The position numbers and the translations under genes are program-made. The notes beneath the pieces were generated by a model, which saw only the letters and a program-made list of their open reading frames with translations, was not told the DNA's origin and made no database searches. 39,578 nt of DNA from Mariniblastus sp. GTDB taxonomy: Bacteria; Planctomycetota; Planctomycetia; Pirellulales; Pirellulaceae. The stretch covers positions 1-39,578 of the forward strand of contig JABACA010000028.1 in the NCBI GenBank assembly GCA_014237975.1, in the 5' to 3' direction. Below are positions 26,016 to 37,842 of this stretch, one piece after another (within the stretch, counting starts at the first letter, position 1; each line of letters starts with the position of its first letter).

Positions 26016-26197
26016 TAAAAGAGAGAGGGGTTTTGGGTCTCGCAGACAATCCCTGCGAGCTGGGCCGAGTCCGATGTAATTATTGTGAGCGACCGGTAAA
26101 GAGTCCACCACAGAGTGTCGTTATCTTTGAAACCGGTGTGTTTCCTCATCAGTGAGACGAGGTGAACCGGAGTATGTTTTGGATTTTTGAAGTTCTA

Positions 26198-26232
26198 ATA
26201 AAAAACGCCACACTCTTTTGGAGCGCGGCGTT
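26198..26232 (-). terminator. Rho-independent terminator of groES-groEL
   Basis: On the minus strand AACGCCGCGCTC (26232-26221) pairs with GAGTGTGGCGTT (26215-26204) over 12 bp with two G-T pairs and a five-base loop, followed by a T-rich tract (26205-26198). It lies about 50 bases after the groEL stop at 26284. Confidence 0.92.
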
Positions 26233-26283
26233 TCTGTGTCAGTGCAGAGCTGGATTAGTCATCCGACTCTTGGACCGTGCGGT

Positions 26284-28283
<2,000 letters not shown>

Positions 28284-28833
28284 GGGTTGGGCTCCTTGGG
28301 CTCAATGGGTTGAGCAACTCCAGCATCTTATTTAATTCTCAGTGACTAGGTGGCCCAATGGCACACCGAGACCCTGACATTTTTGCGCAATGCAAATAGG
28401 TTGTGCCCTTGAAAGGCAACTCGCGCGCCAAAACAACAAAACCGGCTAAATCCAGTGGAAATAAGACTAAACCACCGAGATTCGCTCATTGTATGAGGAA
28501 ATGCAGGTTGCCCTTGGATCACAAAGTCGGTCACGGCGTACATTTCACGGCCTTTCATGGTCGACAACGAAGCGGTGCCTAATCGGGCCCTGGGCCTAGT
28601 GACATAATGTCAGAGATAGTCAAAACGACGTGCAGATTGGTCGTAAAACCGACAGAAATACTCCAATCGGTCGTTTTTGCTTGTGAATCGTGGGTTACAT
28701 TTTGTGCTATATCTGAATTGGCGGTTGCCAAATGTTGTTCCCATAACAAAATAGAGCTGTCACTGCACTTTTGCGTTTTTTCGCAGCTGACGTCTTTCCA
28801 ATATCGGTTGCAAATATTGCTAGGATCCGTTTT
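28284..28833. other. Intergenic region between divergent groES and zinc-ribbon gene
   Basis: This 550-base stretch must contain the groESL promoter. I looked for a CIRCE element (TTAGCACTC-N9-GAGTGCTAA) and did not see one. A similar pair, ATTGGTCGT and ATCGGTCGT, occurs near 28634 and 28665 with a short ACCGA/TCGGT hairpin between; its role is unknown. No RNA gene is recognised. Confidence 0.5.
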
Positions 28834-29700
28834 ATGGCGATCAAAGCTCAATGTGGAAGTTGCGGGACGAGTTTTAGCGCCAAAGACGAATTTGCCGGAA
28901 AACGGGTGAAATGCCCCAAATGCTCTCAGCCGATGACCATCGAACAACGGAGTCTGGTGGCTGGAACACGGCCAACCACGGTCAGTCTTGCCGGAGCCGC
29001 TGGACACAACCCGTTGTTGGATTTGCTCGACGAGGCGGGAGTTGAGTCAGTTCCCCAAGGGCCCATTTGCGAGAATTGTGGCGCTGATATGGAGCTAAAC
29101 GCTGTTATCTGCGTCGGTTGCGGCTTCAACATGTCAACCGGTTTGCAGTTGGAAACCGAGAGTTTTGAGGATCCAGCCGAGGCTCAAAGCGATGAAGAAA
29201 TTTCCGATGCCGACAGGATCATGGCGAAAGCCGAGCGGGAAATAGAGGAAATGCCCGTAACGGCGGTGGGACAGAACTTCGGTGACGGTGCCGACTCGTT
29301 CCTAATTGCCTTTGTCGGCATGATTGGGCTGCTAATTCTGGTGACCATCGGTGTAGGCATCATTTTCCTGATGGACTTTCTCGGTGACTCGATTGATCCG
29401 GCTTTGATCAGTTTTTATGCGTCGATCGGTATTTACGTATTATGTACAATCTGGATAACCATCATTGCTTTTATGGCAAAACCGGTACAGGGGATCATTT
29501 GTGTTTGTACAGGTGGTCTGTATTGCATCATTTTTGGTTTTCTAACGAGGGGTTTAATTCTCCCCGCCATCATTTTATGCACTTCGGTCGTTATTGGCCT
29601 TGTTTCGGGTGTATTTGCCTTTGCACCCAAAAATGAATTTGGGATGCAGATTCAGTCAATTCAGAGCTTCCTGGGCCAGTTCATTGCCTTGTCGGTATAA
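28834..29700 (+). CDS. Zinc-ribbon membrane protein
   Basis: From the ATG at 28834 this is 288 residues. An in-frame upstream start at 28771 would put 21 unrelated residues before the zinc ribbon, so 28834 is preferred, with TAGGA about ten bases upstream. The first zinc ribbon has C7, C10, C27 and C30 (QCGSCGTSF ... KCPKC), a pattern seen at the N-terminus of many planctomycete proteins. A second CENCG...CVGCG ribbon is near residues 85-105. An acidic linker leads to about four membrane helices in the C-terminal half. It may sense or recruit partners at the membrane, but the function is unknown. It lies 293 bases upstream of the RND transporter, on the same strand. Confidence 0.8.
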   Translation: MAIKAQCGSCGTSFSAKDEFAGKRVKCPKCSQPMTIEQRSLVAGTRPTTVSLAGAAGHNPLLDLLDEAGVESVPQGPICENCGADMELNAVICVGCGFNMSTGLQLETESFEDPAEAQSDEEISDADRIMAKAEREIEEMPVTAVGQNFGDGADSFLIAFVGMIGLLILVTIGVGIIFLMDFLGDSIDPALISFYASIGIYVLCTIWITIIAFMAKPVQGIICVCTGGLYCIIFGFLTRGLILPAIILCTSVVIGLVSGVFAFAPKNEFGMQIQSIQSFLGQFIALSV

Positions 29701-29993
29701 TCAACCAATTTTGACAAGCTTGCCATCAAAACTGCCTATTTTAGCGTGACTTTGACATGGACTTCTTAAGGCGGGACCGGTAACCTCAAACTGTCGATGG
29801 ATGCGTCAATGAACGTTTCCCGTTTCAAGACAGATAGTGTGACCGAAGGTTCGACTGTCGACATGCAAGTCATGGCTGCCCGGCCTCTTGTATTGTCGCG
29901 GCATGAGTTGGGCCAATTTCAGAAAACAGGCGTTTAGTTATTAGCGTTCGACCATTTTTTTCGAAACGGATTCCGATCTTTGGTACGTGCGCC

Positions 29994-32900
29994 ATGCTCA
30001 TTCTTTGCATGGTTTGTTTCTTGTTGCCATTTGCCTTGCGTGGAGCGCGCATGGCGGTAACCAGTATGCAAAACAACGTGGCGGATTGGTTGCCAGCAGA
30101 TTATGAAGAGACCAGGGAACTGCGTGAATTTCGCAAGTACTTTTTTGGTGATCAATTTGTTGTGATCAGTGGGCCTTGGTGTCGCGAGGGGGACCAAGTG
30201 TACACCAACCTGGTCCGGAAATTGCGAGAAGAATCTCTTGAATATGAACCGACACTGCGAGATTCCAAGCAGATTGAAGAACTGAGGGCCCACCGAAAAG
30301 GTGATGACCTCGGTCTCATGTATACCGGAAATTATCACGAAACGTGGGGCCAGCAACGAGAAAAGTGGTTGTTGGGTCTCAAGGGTCAGTGGTATTGGAT
30401 CAATCGTAAAGGCGAACTTTGGCGTTGGGACGGTCAAAACAACGTGATCCAAGGTGCCAAGCGCTCCATGGAACGTTCGGTCAGTGGACGCAACCAGGTA
30501 ACCGGGATTTACATTGATACCTTTGGTGAACCGCCGGATGACGAGAAAGGGATTGAAAATCCGTTTTACAGTGATCCCCAAAAACTTTGTGCGCGTCCAT
30601 TCAAATCGGTTACGACGGGGCCCGAGATCTTTGAAAAGATGGCCGGTCCCAATGGCACCATTCGAATCGGTATGTTTGGTGAAGGCGACGAGACGACCTT
30701 TCAGGCGAAAGTCGAAGCTCACAACCGTCTCACGGGAGCTCTGTTTGGTCCGACTCCGCAGGATACGTTTAAGTGGACGTTCGAGTCACTTTTGCAAAAC
30801 GTCGATGATCCATCCAAGTTGTCGATACTGAGATCGACTAATCAATACCGGGATCTATTTGAAAAGTTTATCGAGGTCGAAGTAGCTCAACGTTACGACG
30901 GTGATTTTGACCGGTTATTGAATGCTCCTCCGTCCGACAAACTTGAGATTTGGTATCGTCTCTGGGAAGAAGCATTGGAGCTGGAAGCTCCTGCAAGACA
31001 AACATGTATCATAGTGACGCTCAATGACCCGGTTATTGAGGAGATGGATCGTGCGGTGGGTCGACCCATTTTGGGCAAGCCAAGGGGCCGTATTCTGGAA
31101 CTGGCTACCGGTGAATGCGGTATCGATCCGGAAAATCTTCACTTGGGCGGGCCGCCTCGCGATAACGTAGCGATTGACGAAGAAGGGGCCAGTACGCTGC
31201 TTCGTTTAGTGAGTCTTTCGTTGATCATTGGAGTTGGCCTGGCTTACGCCTGTTTTCGTTCGATACCCGTCACAATGATGTTGTTTTTTGTGGGGGGGGT
31301 CGCGGCGATTTCCAGTTTGTCGTATGTCTGGTTTGCCGGGAGTACGTTGGACGCAATTCTGATGTCCATGCCGTCACTGGTCTATGTGCTGGGACTGTCG
31401 GGGGCAGTCCACATCGTTAATTACTATCGGGATGCCTGTCACGAAAGCGGCCCGAAATTAGCCGCGGAAATCGCCATTAAGCATGGTTGGTTCCCCTGTA
31501 CCCTGGCTGCATTTACAACCGGTTTGGGGTTGGTGTCGCTGTGTACCAGTAACCTGACGCCGATTCAGAAATTCGGTTTTTTCTCGGCAATTGCCACGAT
31601 GGCAACCGTGACATTGCTGTTTACCTTTCTGCCGGCTGCCCTGACGATTTGGCCACCCGGTTATAAAAAGGAAGACAAGTCCAAAGCGTTCAAGCGAACG
31701 GGGCTGGCTGCCCACGTCGGCCGATTTTGGCAACGAGTGGGTGAGTGGGTGGTGCGACACTACGGGTTAGTGGTCGTGACATCACTGTTGCTCATGGGTT
31801 TCTTTGCCTATGGGATTTCACGCGTGGAAACATCGGTGCACCTGCTGAAGCTGTTTGATGCCAAATCTAAAATTCTGGAAGACTATCGATGGATGGAATC
31901 CAATCTTGGAAAACTTGTTCCCATGGAATTGGTGGTTTGCATTGACGAAGATTCCCAAAAGGAAGCATGGTTGGGCAAAGAACGGGATAAGGCCAAAGCG
32001 AAACGCAAGGCTGAGCTGTTGGCTGCCGGCCAGCCCGTACCCGAGAATGATGAGGATTTTGAATTCGAGTATGACCACCTGGAGTACGACCTTAAGTATT
32101 CAGTGCTCGAGCGAATGGAATTGTCTTCGCGTGTTCGAACCCAGCTGGAACGTTTTTTCGGGCCGGATGGCCTCGACTATGTCGGTCCCGGTATGTCGAC
32201 AGACGTTTTTGCCCCGATGCACCTTGTCGATACCCAAGTGGATCCCGGTTTTGATAACGCGATAGAAACACTTAATAATCCACGCTATCGGTTTAACGCC
32301 CAGTTACAGACCAAGTACCCGGAAATACTGGAGGAAGATTATCTGGCCGTGGCTGGTAAATCCAACCTGGATTACCTTGAGGCGATGGCTGATAAATCGG
32401 ATCCAGAGATTTTTGGTCGTGAAATGTGGCGAATCAGTTTGCGATTGGCCGCGCTGAACGATGTCGATTACGGGAAATTCGTGGCGGATATCAAGTCGGT
32501 CGTGGAACCGATCATGACGGCTTACAAACAACGCACCCAGATCCTGAAGTCGATCCAGAAAAACAACGGTGACGACAGTTTGACCAAAGGGATGATACTG
32601 GTTTTCGGCCGGAATCCAGATAATCTGAGTGAAGAGATGGACAAGCAGATTGAACAGTCCCAGGATATATCCGAATTGGTCGACCAGACTTTTATTTTCT
32701 CGGATGCGTTGCAGGATCTGTTGGAGAATCGCGGCTACGTCAACAAGGATACAAAAGAGGGCAAGAAAAGCCTGAAATCGTACCGCTGGATTGATCCGGA
32801 TGATTTTGGCGAAGGACTGAAGACCTTCCCGACGCAGGATGCCCTCAAGCAATTTATCGAAGGGGAAGACTGTGCCAGTGTCGTCATCATCGAAGACGAC

Positions 32901-33863
32901 GAGTTGTTTGATATTGATTTCATCCGAAAACATGCTGGAGACAAATTCTTTGACAGTCGCCAACATCGATTTGAGATTGACCCGGTTACCAAAAAGGCAC
33001 TCCCGAATCAATTGACCGCGATGCAGGCCAAGAGGAGCGAGGGGCTCGATACGGATGTAGCGACTATTTACACGGGTATCATCCCGATTGTATACAAGGC
33101 CCAAAACCAGCTGTTGAGAAGTCTCGTGAACAGCATCGCGCTGGCCTTTGTAATGATTGCCGGCGTCATGATGTTGTTACTTCGTAATTGGCGAGGGCCA
33201 GTTAGCCCGGGTAATCTGCTTAATATTCCGGGTGGTGCGTTATCGATGTTGCCCAATATTTTTCCAGTACTGATTGTATTTGGGGCGTTGGGGCATCTGG
33301 GTCGTAAAGTCGATATTGGTTCGATGATGACGGCCAGTGTCGCGATGGGTGTGGCTGTTGATGATACGATTCACTTTTTGAACTGGTACCGTAAGGGACT
33401 GTCTCAAGGTCTGCGTCGTGTCGAGGCGATACGTTTGTCTTACAAGCGTGTAGCCACGGCCATGACTCAAACGACGTTAATTGGTGGATTGGGGCTTTCG
33501 GCGTTTGCCTTGAGTACGTTTACCCCCACCCAGGCATTTGGCGTTTTGATGCTTTTCTTGCTGGTAGCTGCTTTGGTTGGCGATCTGATCTTCTTGCCAG
33601 CCCTGCTGGCCAGTCCGTTGGGTAAATTTTTCGGTGAAGAAATTCCTCTAGAAGAAGTAGAGGCCATGCGGCTGGCCGCGGAACAGGATGGGGATTCGTC
33701 CGATGATGTTTCGATGCGGGTTGTGTCACAGCATGACAACGATGGTTCAGCTGGCGAAGATGAAGATGAAGCGGTCCACAAAGTGAAATACGACGTTCAT
33801 CCCGACAGTTTCCAGAACCTTCCGCCCAGCAAGGACAACCCGGGCGAATCTTCGGCCGGTTAG
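29994..33863 (+). CDS. RND-superfamily (MMPL-like) membrane transporter
   Basis: This protein has 1289 residues as written. It has the RND two-fold plan: an N-terminal membrane helix, a large extracytoplasmic domain, a helix bundle (about 400-550), another helix (about 590) and a second extracytoplasmic domain. The second bundle (about 1040-1207) carries GVAVDDTIHFLNWYRK (about 1118), the proton-relay type motif of this branch. The tail is acidic and probably cytoplasmic. Relatives export lipids, hopanoids or other hydrophobic molecules using the proton gradient, and planctomycetes carry several. The ATG at 29994 places the first helix at the very N-terminus; the frame stays open upstream to 29907, encoding a basic RPFFSKRIPIF stretch, but holds no ATG, GTG or TTG. 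The true start may be a rare codon upstream. Confidence 0.88.
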   Translation: MLILCMVCFLLPFALRGARMAVTSMQNNVADWLPADYEETRELREFRKYFFGDQFVVISGPWCREGDQVYTNLVRKLREESLEYEPTLRDSKQIEELRAHRKGDDLGLMYTGNYHETWGQQREKWLLGLKGQWYWINRKGELWRWDGQNNVIQGAKRSMERSVSGRNQVTGIYIDTFGEPPDDEKGIENPFYSDPQKLCARPFKSVTTGPEIFEKMAGPNGTIRIGMFGEGDETTFQAKVEAHNRLTGALFGPTPQDTFKWTFESLLQNVDDPSKLSILRSTNQYRDLFEKFIEVEVAQRYDGDFDRLLNAPPSDKLEIWYRLWEEALELEAPARQTCIIVTLNDPVIEEMDRAVGRPILGKPRGRILELATGECGIDPENLHLGGPPRDNVAIDEEGASTLLRLVSLSLIIGVGLAYACFRSIPVTMMLFFVGGVAAISSLSYVWFAGSTLDAILMSMPSLVYVLGLSGAVHIVNYYRDACHESGPKLAAEIAIKHGWFPCTLAAFTTGLGLVSLCTSNLTPIQKFGFFSAIATMATVTLLFTFLPAALTIWPPGYKKEDKSKAFKRTGLAAHVGRFWQRVGEWVVRHYGLVVVTSLLLMGFFAYGISRVETSVHLLKLFDAKSKILEDYRWMESNLGKLVPMELVVCIDEDSQKEAWLGKERDKAKAKRKAELLAAGQPVPENDEDFEFEYDHLEYDLKYSVLERMELSSRVRTQLERFFGPDGLDYVGPGMSTDVFAPMHLVDTQVDPGFDNAIETLNNPRYRFNAQLQTKYPEILEEDYLAVAGKSNLDYLEAMADKSDPEIFGREMWRISLRLAALNDVDYGKFVADIKSVVEPIMTAYKQRTQILKSIQKNNGDDSLTKGMILVFGRNPDNLSEEMDKQIEQSQDISELVDQTFIFSDALQDLLENRGYVNKDTKEGKKSLKSYRWIDPDDFGEGLKTFPTQDALKQFIEGEDCASVVIIEDDELFDIDFIRKHAGDKFFDSRQHRFEIDPVTKKALPNQLTAMQAKRSEGLDTDVATIYTGIIPIVYKAQNQLLRSLVNSIALAFVMIAGVMMLLLRNWRGPVSPGNLLNIPGGALSMLPNIFPVLIVFGALGHLGRKVDIGSMMTASVAMGVAVDDTIHFLNWYRKGLSQGLRRVEAIRLSYKRVATAMTQTTLIGGLGLSAFALSTFTPTQAFGVLMLFLLVAALVGDLIFLPALLASPLGKFFGEEIPLEEVEAMRLAAEQDGDSSDDVSMRVVSQHDNDGSAGEDEDEAVHKVKYDVHPDSFQNLPPSKDNPGESSAG

Positions 33864-34004
33864 TCTTTAATCTCGTTTGGACCAACCGCCAGAAGTTGGC
33901 TCTCAACTGGGGAATTCAGCGCCCTGAAATTGTTCGGTGGGGTTGGGTGACGGACTCCTGGATGTACCGACAGCGTCGCGCGGCAGTCCGCACCGGTCCG
34001 GTTG

Positions 34005-35027
34005 CTAATTATCGTAATTCAAGGAAATTCTATTTCCGGTTTTGGCACTTTCATTGGCGCTCAAAACGACTTGCATCGCCCGGTAGGCGTCGGTCAGATC
34101 AGCCCGGTTTCGGACGAGGCTTGTGACAGACCGATGAAACTGAATCAGCATTTGTTCACCTACGGAACGTTCCGATTCAAGCGATTCGGTATGTTGCCCG
34201 CCGTCGTCAAACCAAACCAGCGTATTGGGCAAGTCAATAAAAGCCATGCCCCGTTCACAACATACTTGGATGGAAGCTGGCCGGCGGAATGTCAACGCAT
34301 CTTTCCACTTGGCTGGAATATAGTGCCCCAGACTGAGTTGCGCCAGCGGCCGAATACCATCGTCTTCATAGGCCGGAAAATCCAGGCTTACCATTTGATA
34401 AAATGCCTGTCCGTCGTCTGTAGGTGATTCGTGACTGGCGCTTAAAACGGTTTCTGGCGGCATCCCAACCAGGTAGCGACACCAATCCACCAATTCCATG
34501 ATGTGCCGCCAAACCAACGGGCAGTAGTCGCCTCGCCGTAAATGGTCAGACTGGCCCTCCACCGGCATCCGCTCGTGGCAAAACAGAATTCTGGGCCGAC
34601 CCAGTCGAGTGGCAATCAGTTCCTTTAGTCGGAGTGTCGCCGGAGCGAATCGGCGCGGCAATTCCGCCATGAATGCAACGCCCGACGCGTCGACCCGTTG
34701 CCGAATCTCCCTGGCTTGATCAAAAGAGATGTCCAGTGCTGCGGAACTGTATACGGCTTTGCCTGCTTCGCAGGCGGCGATAATGGGTAAGGGCCCGATC
34801 CAGTCCGGGGCCAAGGCCAGTACCGCGTCAATGTCGTCACGTTCGATCATCGCCCGGAACCCGTCCATCGGAGTCGCCGAGAATTCGTTGGCGACCAACT
34901 TGGATTTTTCTGCCACCTCACAGCAGATCGCTTTCACTTCGAAGCGATCTGATAAAGCGAGCAGGGCCGGTCGGTGGCGCGATTGCCAAAAGTCACCGAG
35001 GCCAACAAGACCAACACGTAATTTCAT
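34005..35027 (-). CDS. Gfo/Idh/MocA-family protein lacking the usual EKP lysine
   Basis: This protein of 340 residues is the normal length for the family. The N-terminus MKLRVGLVGLGDFWQ is the Rossmann beta-strand and glycine loop. The segment that usually reads (C/V)EKP is AVYSSAALDISFDQA here, so the active-site Lys is missing. The later region with HIMELVDWCRYLVG matches the conserved helix near the substrate pocket. No signal peptide is present, so it is probably cytoplasmic. It may be a dehydrogenase that uses other residues, or a catalytically altered member; the substrate is unknown. It stands alone between the RND transporter and the thioredoxin-like gene. Confidence 0.82.
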   Translation of the reverse strand: MKLRVGLVGLGDFWQSRHRPALLALSDRFEVKAICCEVAEKSKLVANEFSATPMDGFRAMIERDDIDAVLALAPDWIGPLPIIAACEAGKAVYSSAALDISFDQAREIRQRVDASGVAFMAELPRRFAPATLRLKELIATRLGRPRILFCHERMPVEGQSDHLRRGDYCPLVWRHIMELVDWCRYLVGMPPETVLSASHESPTDDGQAFYQMVSLDFPAYEDDGIRPLAQLSLGHYIPAKWKDALTFRRPASIQVCCERGMAFIDLPNTLVWFDDGGQHTESLESERSVGEQMLIQFHRSVTSLVRNRADLTDAYRAMQVVLSANESAKTGNRISLNYDN

Positions 35028-35599
35028 GGACCGTCAATCAACCTGGTTAAATCGGATATGTCCGCCGGTTAACAACCAACACAGCAGCCGGCAAAACAGA
35101 TTATACCCATCGATTAAAAACAAACGTGTAAAAATCCTGCCGGTTGTTTTTTGATGTTCCCCGTCACTGAGCAGGTGCCATTATCATCAGAATTGCCGAT
35201 GGCAAGATTGAAAAATAAGCATTTTCCGACAAAGTCCCGTGATCATTAAATTTTAACAAGCCATTGCTTTTATTAGCTCGTCGGGTTGGTTTCCCGCCTG
35301 CCGGGCAGCGCGATGGCCGTCCTGGGTCGACCCATACAATTCGCAAAGTCGACTTGGATGTCCGTACATCCGGAATCGTTTAGCAGTTTGCACAATGTCT
35401 CGACAAATACTTGGCAGCATCGTTTGAAAACGGGCAATGCTGCCAGCACATCTGGTCGATACCGAAACAGGAGTCTTAGCTATTTTATTTCTTTTGCCAA
35501 GATTGCCATTTCTGGCCGGATGTATGACCAGCATACCTCGATGGCGGGTCAGGAATGCACCAATTTGGCGATTAGGACGCTATTGCAGGAGAATCAACG
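35028..35599. other. Intergenic region upstream of the thioredoxin-like gene
   Basis: This 572-base stretch holds overlapping open frames on both strands (35253-35534 minus, 35286-35603 plus). Neither has a recognisable product or a ribosome site. A degraded gene is possible but not shown. Confidence 0.4.
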
Positions 35600-36022
35600 A
35601 TGAATTTAGTTGCGGTAATGATGACGATTTCCGCGTTGGTTGTAACTGATGGTGACTCATCGGATTACAAAAGCGCATACGAAAAGGCTCAAGCGGGCAA
35701 TAAGCCGCTGTTAGTTCTCGTTACCGCTGAGTGGTGTCCGCCGTGTCAAAAGATGAAAAAGAAAACGATCCCCAAGCTGATGGCCAAAGAAGCATTCAAA
35801 GGTTTTCACTTTGCGACGGTTGACCTCGATAAAGAGGCCGCATTGGCTCGCAAGTTGATTGGATCACGCGGTGTACCCCAGTTGATCATGTATGAGCGGA
35901 AAAATGACCAGTGGATTCGACGATATTTGCGTGGATCCCAGACCCCGGAAAAGGTCGAAGCGTTCATTGCCCGGGCGGCGTTGATTCGGACGGCAGATGC
36001 CAAGGATGTGATTGAAAAATAA
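35600..36022 (+). CDS. Thioredoxin-like protein
   Basis: This protein of 140 residues has the active site WCPPC (45-49) in the context LLVLVTAEWCPPCQKMKKKT, and a cis-Pro segment GVPQLIMY near residue 96. An AGGAG ribosome site is eight bases before the ATG. The first 16 residues are hydrophobic and may be a short signal or anchor, suggesting an extracytoplasmic role in disulfide exchange, though this is weak. The CPPC pair, rather than CGPC, is found in several thioredoxin-like subgroups. A strong terminator follows the stop. Confidence 0.87.
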   Translation: MNLVAVMMTISALVVTDGDSSDYKSAYEKAQAGNKPLLVLVTAEWCPPCQKMKKKTIPKLMAKEAFKGFHFATVDLDKEAALARKLIGSRGVPQLIMYERKNDQWIRRYLRGSQTPEKVEAFIARAALIRTADAKDVIEK

Positions 36023-36048
36023 TCCCCATTGCTAATAGTAAAAATACC

Positions 36049-36080
36049 AACGCCGCGTGATAATTCACGCGGCGTTTTTT
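36049..36080 (+). terminator. Rho-independent terminator after the thioredoxin-like gene
   Basis: AACGCCGCGTGA (36049-36060), loop TAAT and TCACGCGGCGTT (36065-36076) form a perfect 12-bp stem followed by TTTT (36077-36080). It lies 27 bases past the stop at 36022. Confidence 0.93.
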
Positions 36081-36122
36081 GTTTGTGGCGACTTGGAACA
36101 TCCAGTGGGGACGGGGCCAGCG

Positions 36123-36800
36123 TTGAAGATTTCCGTTGTTATACCAGTGATTAACGAGGCACCGTTGATCGGAGATGCGATCCAGTCTGTCTGGGCGGCC
36201 GGTGTCGACCAAGTGATCGTGGTCGATGGCGGTTCGATTGACCAGACCCGCCAAATTGCCAGTCAGCAGTCGTGCGAATGGTTGGAATCAAAGCCAGGTC
36301 GGGCCCTTCAGCAAAACGTGGGAGCTGCCGCAGCGGATGGTGATCTGATTCTGTTTCTCCACGTCGATACGACACTTCCTGGCGATGCGGGCAGCCAGTT
36401 GAGAAACGCGGTCACCGGTGTGCGAGGATATGGAGGATTTCACCAGCAAATCATGAATCAACGTCGAATTTTTCGGTGGATCGAAAACGGGAATGCCCGT
36501 CGGGTTGGTCGATCAGGAATGGTCTATGGTGACCAAGGACTGTTTGTTACTCGCACCACTTGGCAGGAGCACGGTCCGTTCCCCGTAGAGCCGTTGATGG
36601 AGGACTATCTCCTTTCAAAGCGATTGAGAACGAGTTTGAAGCCGGTCTTGCTACCGGGTCCCTTGCTGGTCAATGCCCGCCGATGGGAGCAATACGGCGC
36701 CATTCGGCAAACGGTCCGCAACAAGCTGATTACTCTTGGCTACGGTTTGGGGGTTTCACCCAAACGTCTGGCTGCCTGCTACCGTCGACATGACCACTGA
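36123..36800 (+). CDS. Family 2 glycosyltransferase (rSAM/selenodomain-associated type)
   Basis: From a TTG at 36123 the product is 225 residues, beginning (M)KISVVIPVINEA as GT2 enzymes usually do. The frame is open back to a GTG at 36057, but that codon lies inside the upstream terminator hairpin, so it is rejected as a start. GT-A fold features are VVDGGSIDQT, the PGRALQQNVGAA segment and the metal-binding FLHVDTTLP. GMVYGDQGLFV and LMEDYLLSKRL follow in the acceptor half. The pattern resembles the TIGR04283-type transfer protein family, whose substrate is not known to me. No radical-SAM partner gene is in the window. Confidence 0.85.
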   Translation: MKISVVIPVINEAPLIGDAIQSVWAAGVDQVIVVDGGSIDQTRQIASQQSCEWLESKPGRALQQNVGAAAADGDLILFLHVDTTLPGDAGSQLRNAVTGVRGYGGFHQQIMNQRRIFRWIENGNARRVGRSGMVYGDQGLFVTRTTWQEHGPFPVEPLMEDYLLSKRLRTSLKPVLLPGPLLVNARRWEQYGAIRQTVRNKLITLGYGLGVSPKRLAACYRRHDH

Positions 36801-37071
36801 ATGATTGCGACGGAATAGCGAGGGAGAGTTTGGGTTGCTTGTTAGACCGAATCGGTGGTCGGCAAGTTTGACAGTGAGAATCGGCAGCGGACTTGGAATT
36901 GTCACCCCTTGCGCAACCTGACCAATCGTTGTGAACGTCACGGGGCCCTCCGGAACGAACCGCTTGCCGCTAAACCTCCAATAAATGGTCGTGAACGGTC
37001 AATAAACATACGATGAATCAGCTAATGCCGTGTTGTAGAACTACAAACATAGTTTTAAGTGGGAGTTCGTC

Positions 37072-37695
37072 TTGATCAAGCAAATTGAATCAACGAGTGC
37101 CAGTCGGTTTTTGCTTTTTGGAATCGTGGTGCTACTCATCGGTTTAATCGCCGTTATTTGGCCACTCATGGTTGAAAAGGGACTTCTCTGGATCATTGGT
37201 ATCCTGATGATCGTGGGTGGCTGTACCCAGGCAATCAAGGGGCTCCAGTCCGGCGAGAGAAATGATAAATCATTTAATTTGATCGCAGGATTGCTGTTTG
37301 CCGTAATTGGGATTGTGATCATCGTTTGCTGGTTTTCGCTACTCGCGTTCTTTACCTTGATCATTGGTATCCTGTTCCTCCTGCAGGGGGTCTGGACACT
37401 GATGGTGGCATTGTCTGCGCGACATTCCCAAGGCCATCTCGTGATGCTGTTGAGTGGCGTCCTGTCAATAATCATTGCCATACTGATCCTGGCCAGGTGG
37501 CCAAGTTCATCCGAGTATGTTGTTGGCATCCTGTTTGGAATCAACCTGATCTTTTGTGGGGCGGCAATGTTGGCCCTCGGCTCCACGTTAAAAAATGCGG
37601 TCCCCGCCGTTGTTGAAGGCCATGCCGAGCCGGCTGCTCCCACTGAGACGAGCCCTTCAGCTGAAGCGCCACCGGAGAACAAGGGCGGCTCCTGA
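37072..37695 (+). CDS. HdeD/DUF308-like integral membrane protein
   Basis: This protein of 207 residues starts at TTG (37072), with GGGAG six or seven bases before. It has about six hydrophobic helices in pairs (for example LLFGIVVLLIGLIAVIWPL and LLWIIGILMIVGGCTQAI), the repeat pattern of the HdeD acid-resistance family. A hydrophilic tail rich in Ala, Pro and Glu follows residue 175. HdeD is linked to acid tolerance in enterobacteria, but related proteins in other phyla have no known job. It is a single gene with a terminator about 115 bases downstream. Confidence 0.85.
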   Translation: MIKQIESTSASRFLLFGIVVLLIGLIAVIWPLMVEKGLLWIIGILMIVGGCTQAIKGLQSGERNDKSFNLIAGLLFAVIGIVIIVCWFSLLAFFTLIIGILFLLQGVWTLMVALSARHSQGHLVMLLSGVLSIIIAILILARWPSSSEYVVGILFGINLIFCGAAMLALGSTLKNAVPAVVEGHAEPAAPTETSPSAEAPPENKGGS

Positions 37696-37810
37696 TAGGT
37701 GCCTTGATCAGCCCCGGTTGCGGGGTTGCCGCTGAAGACGAAAGGGGCCAAGCATCCTGCCAGGTGAGGCCATCGACGCGACGAATAATGGATGCGAAAG
37801 AAACGTTAGA

Positions 37811-37842
37811 AACGCCCCGGTAATTGCCGTGGCGTTTTTTTT
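37811..37842 (+). terminator. Rho-independent terminator downstream of the HdeD-like gene
   Basis: AACGCC and GGCGTT (37811-37816 and 37831-37836) pair, with an inner CGG/CCG after one mismatch, and are followed by T residues through 37842. It is oriented for plus-strand transcription from the HdeD-like gene. Confidence 0.85.

Noticed and set aside
28284-28600. Search for a CIRCE or sigma-32-type element upstream of groES
   Set aside because: No inverted repeat matching TTAGCACTC-N9-GAGTGCTAA and no convincing heat-shock promoter pair on the minus strand.
35253-35534. Minus-strand 93-codon frame with RFRMYGHPSRLCELYGS
   Set aside because: No recognised family or ribosome site, and a plus-strand frame overlaps it. 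It could be a gene remnant but this is not supported.
36756-36941. 61-codon minus-strand frame after the glycosyltransferase gene
   Set aside because: It overlaps the end of the glycosyltransferase gene and has no recognisable product.
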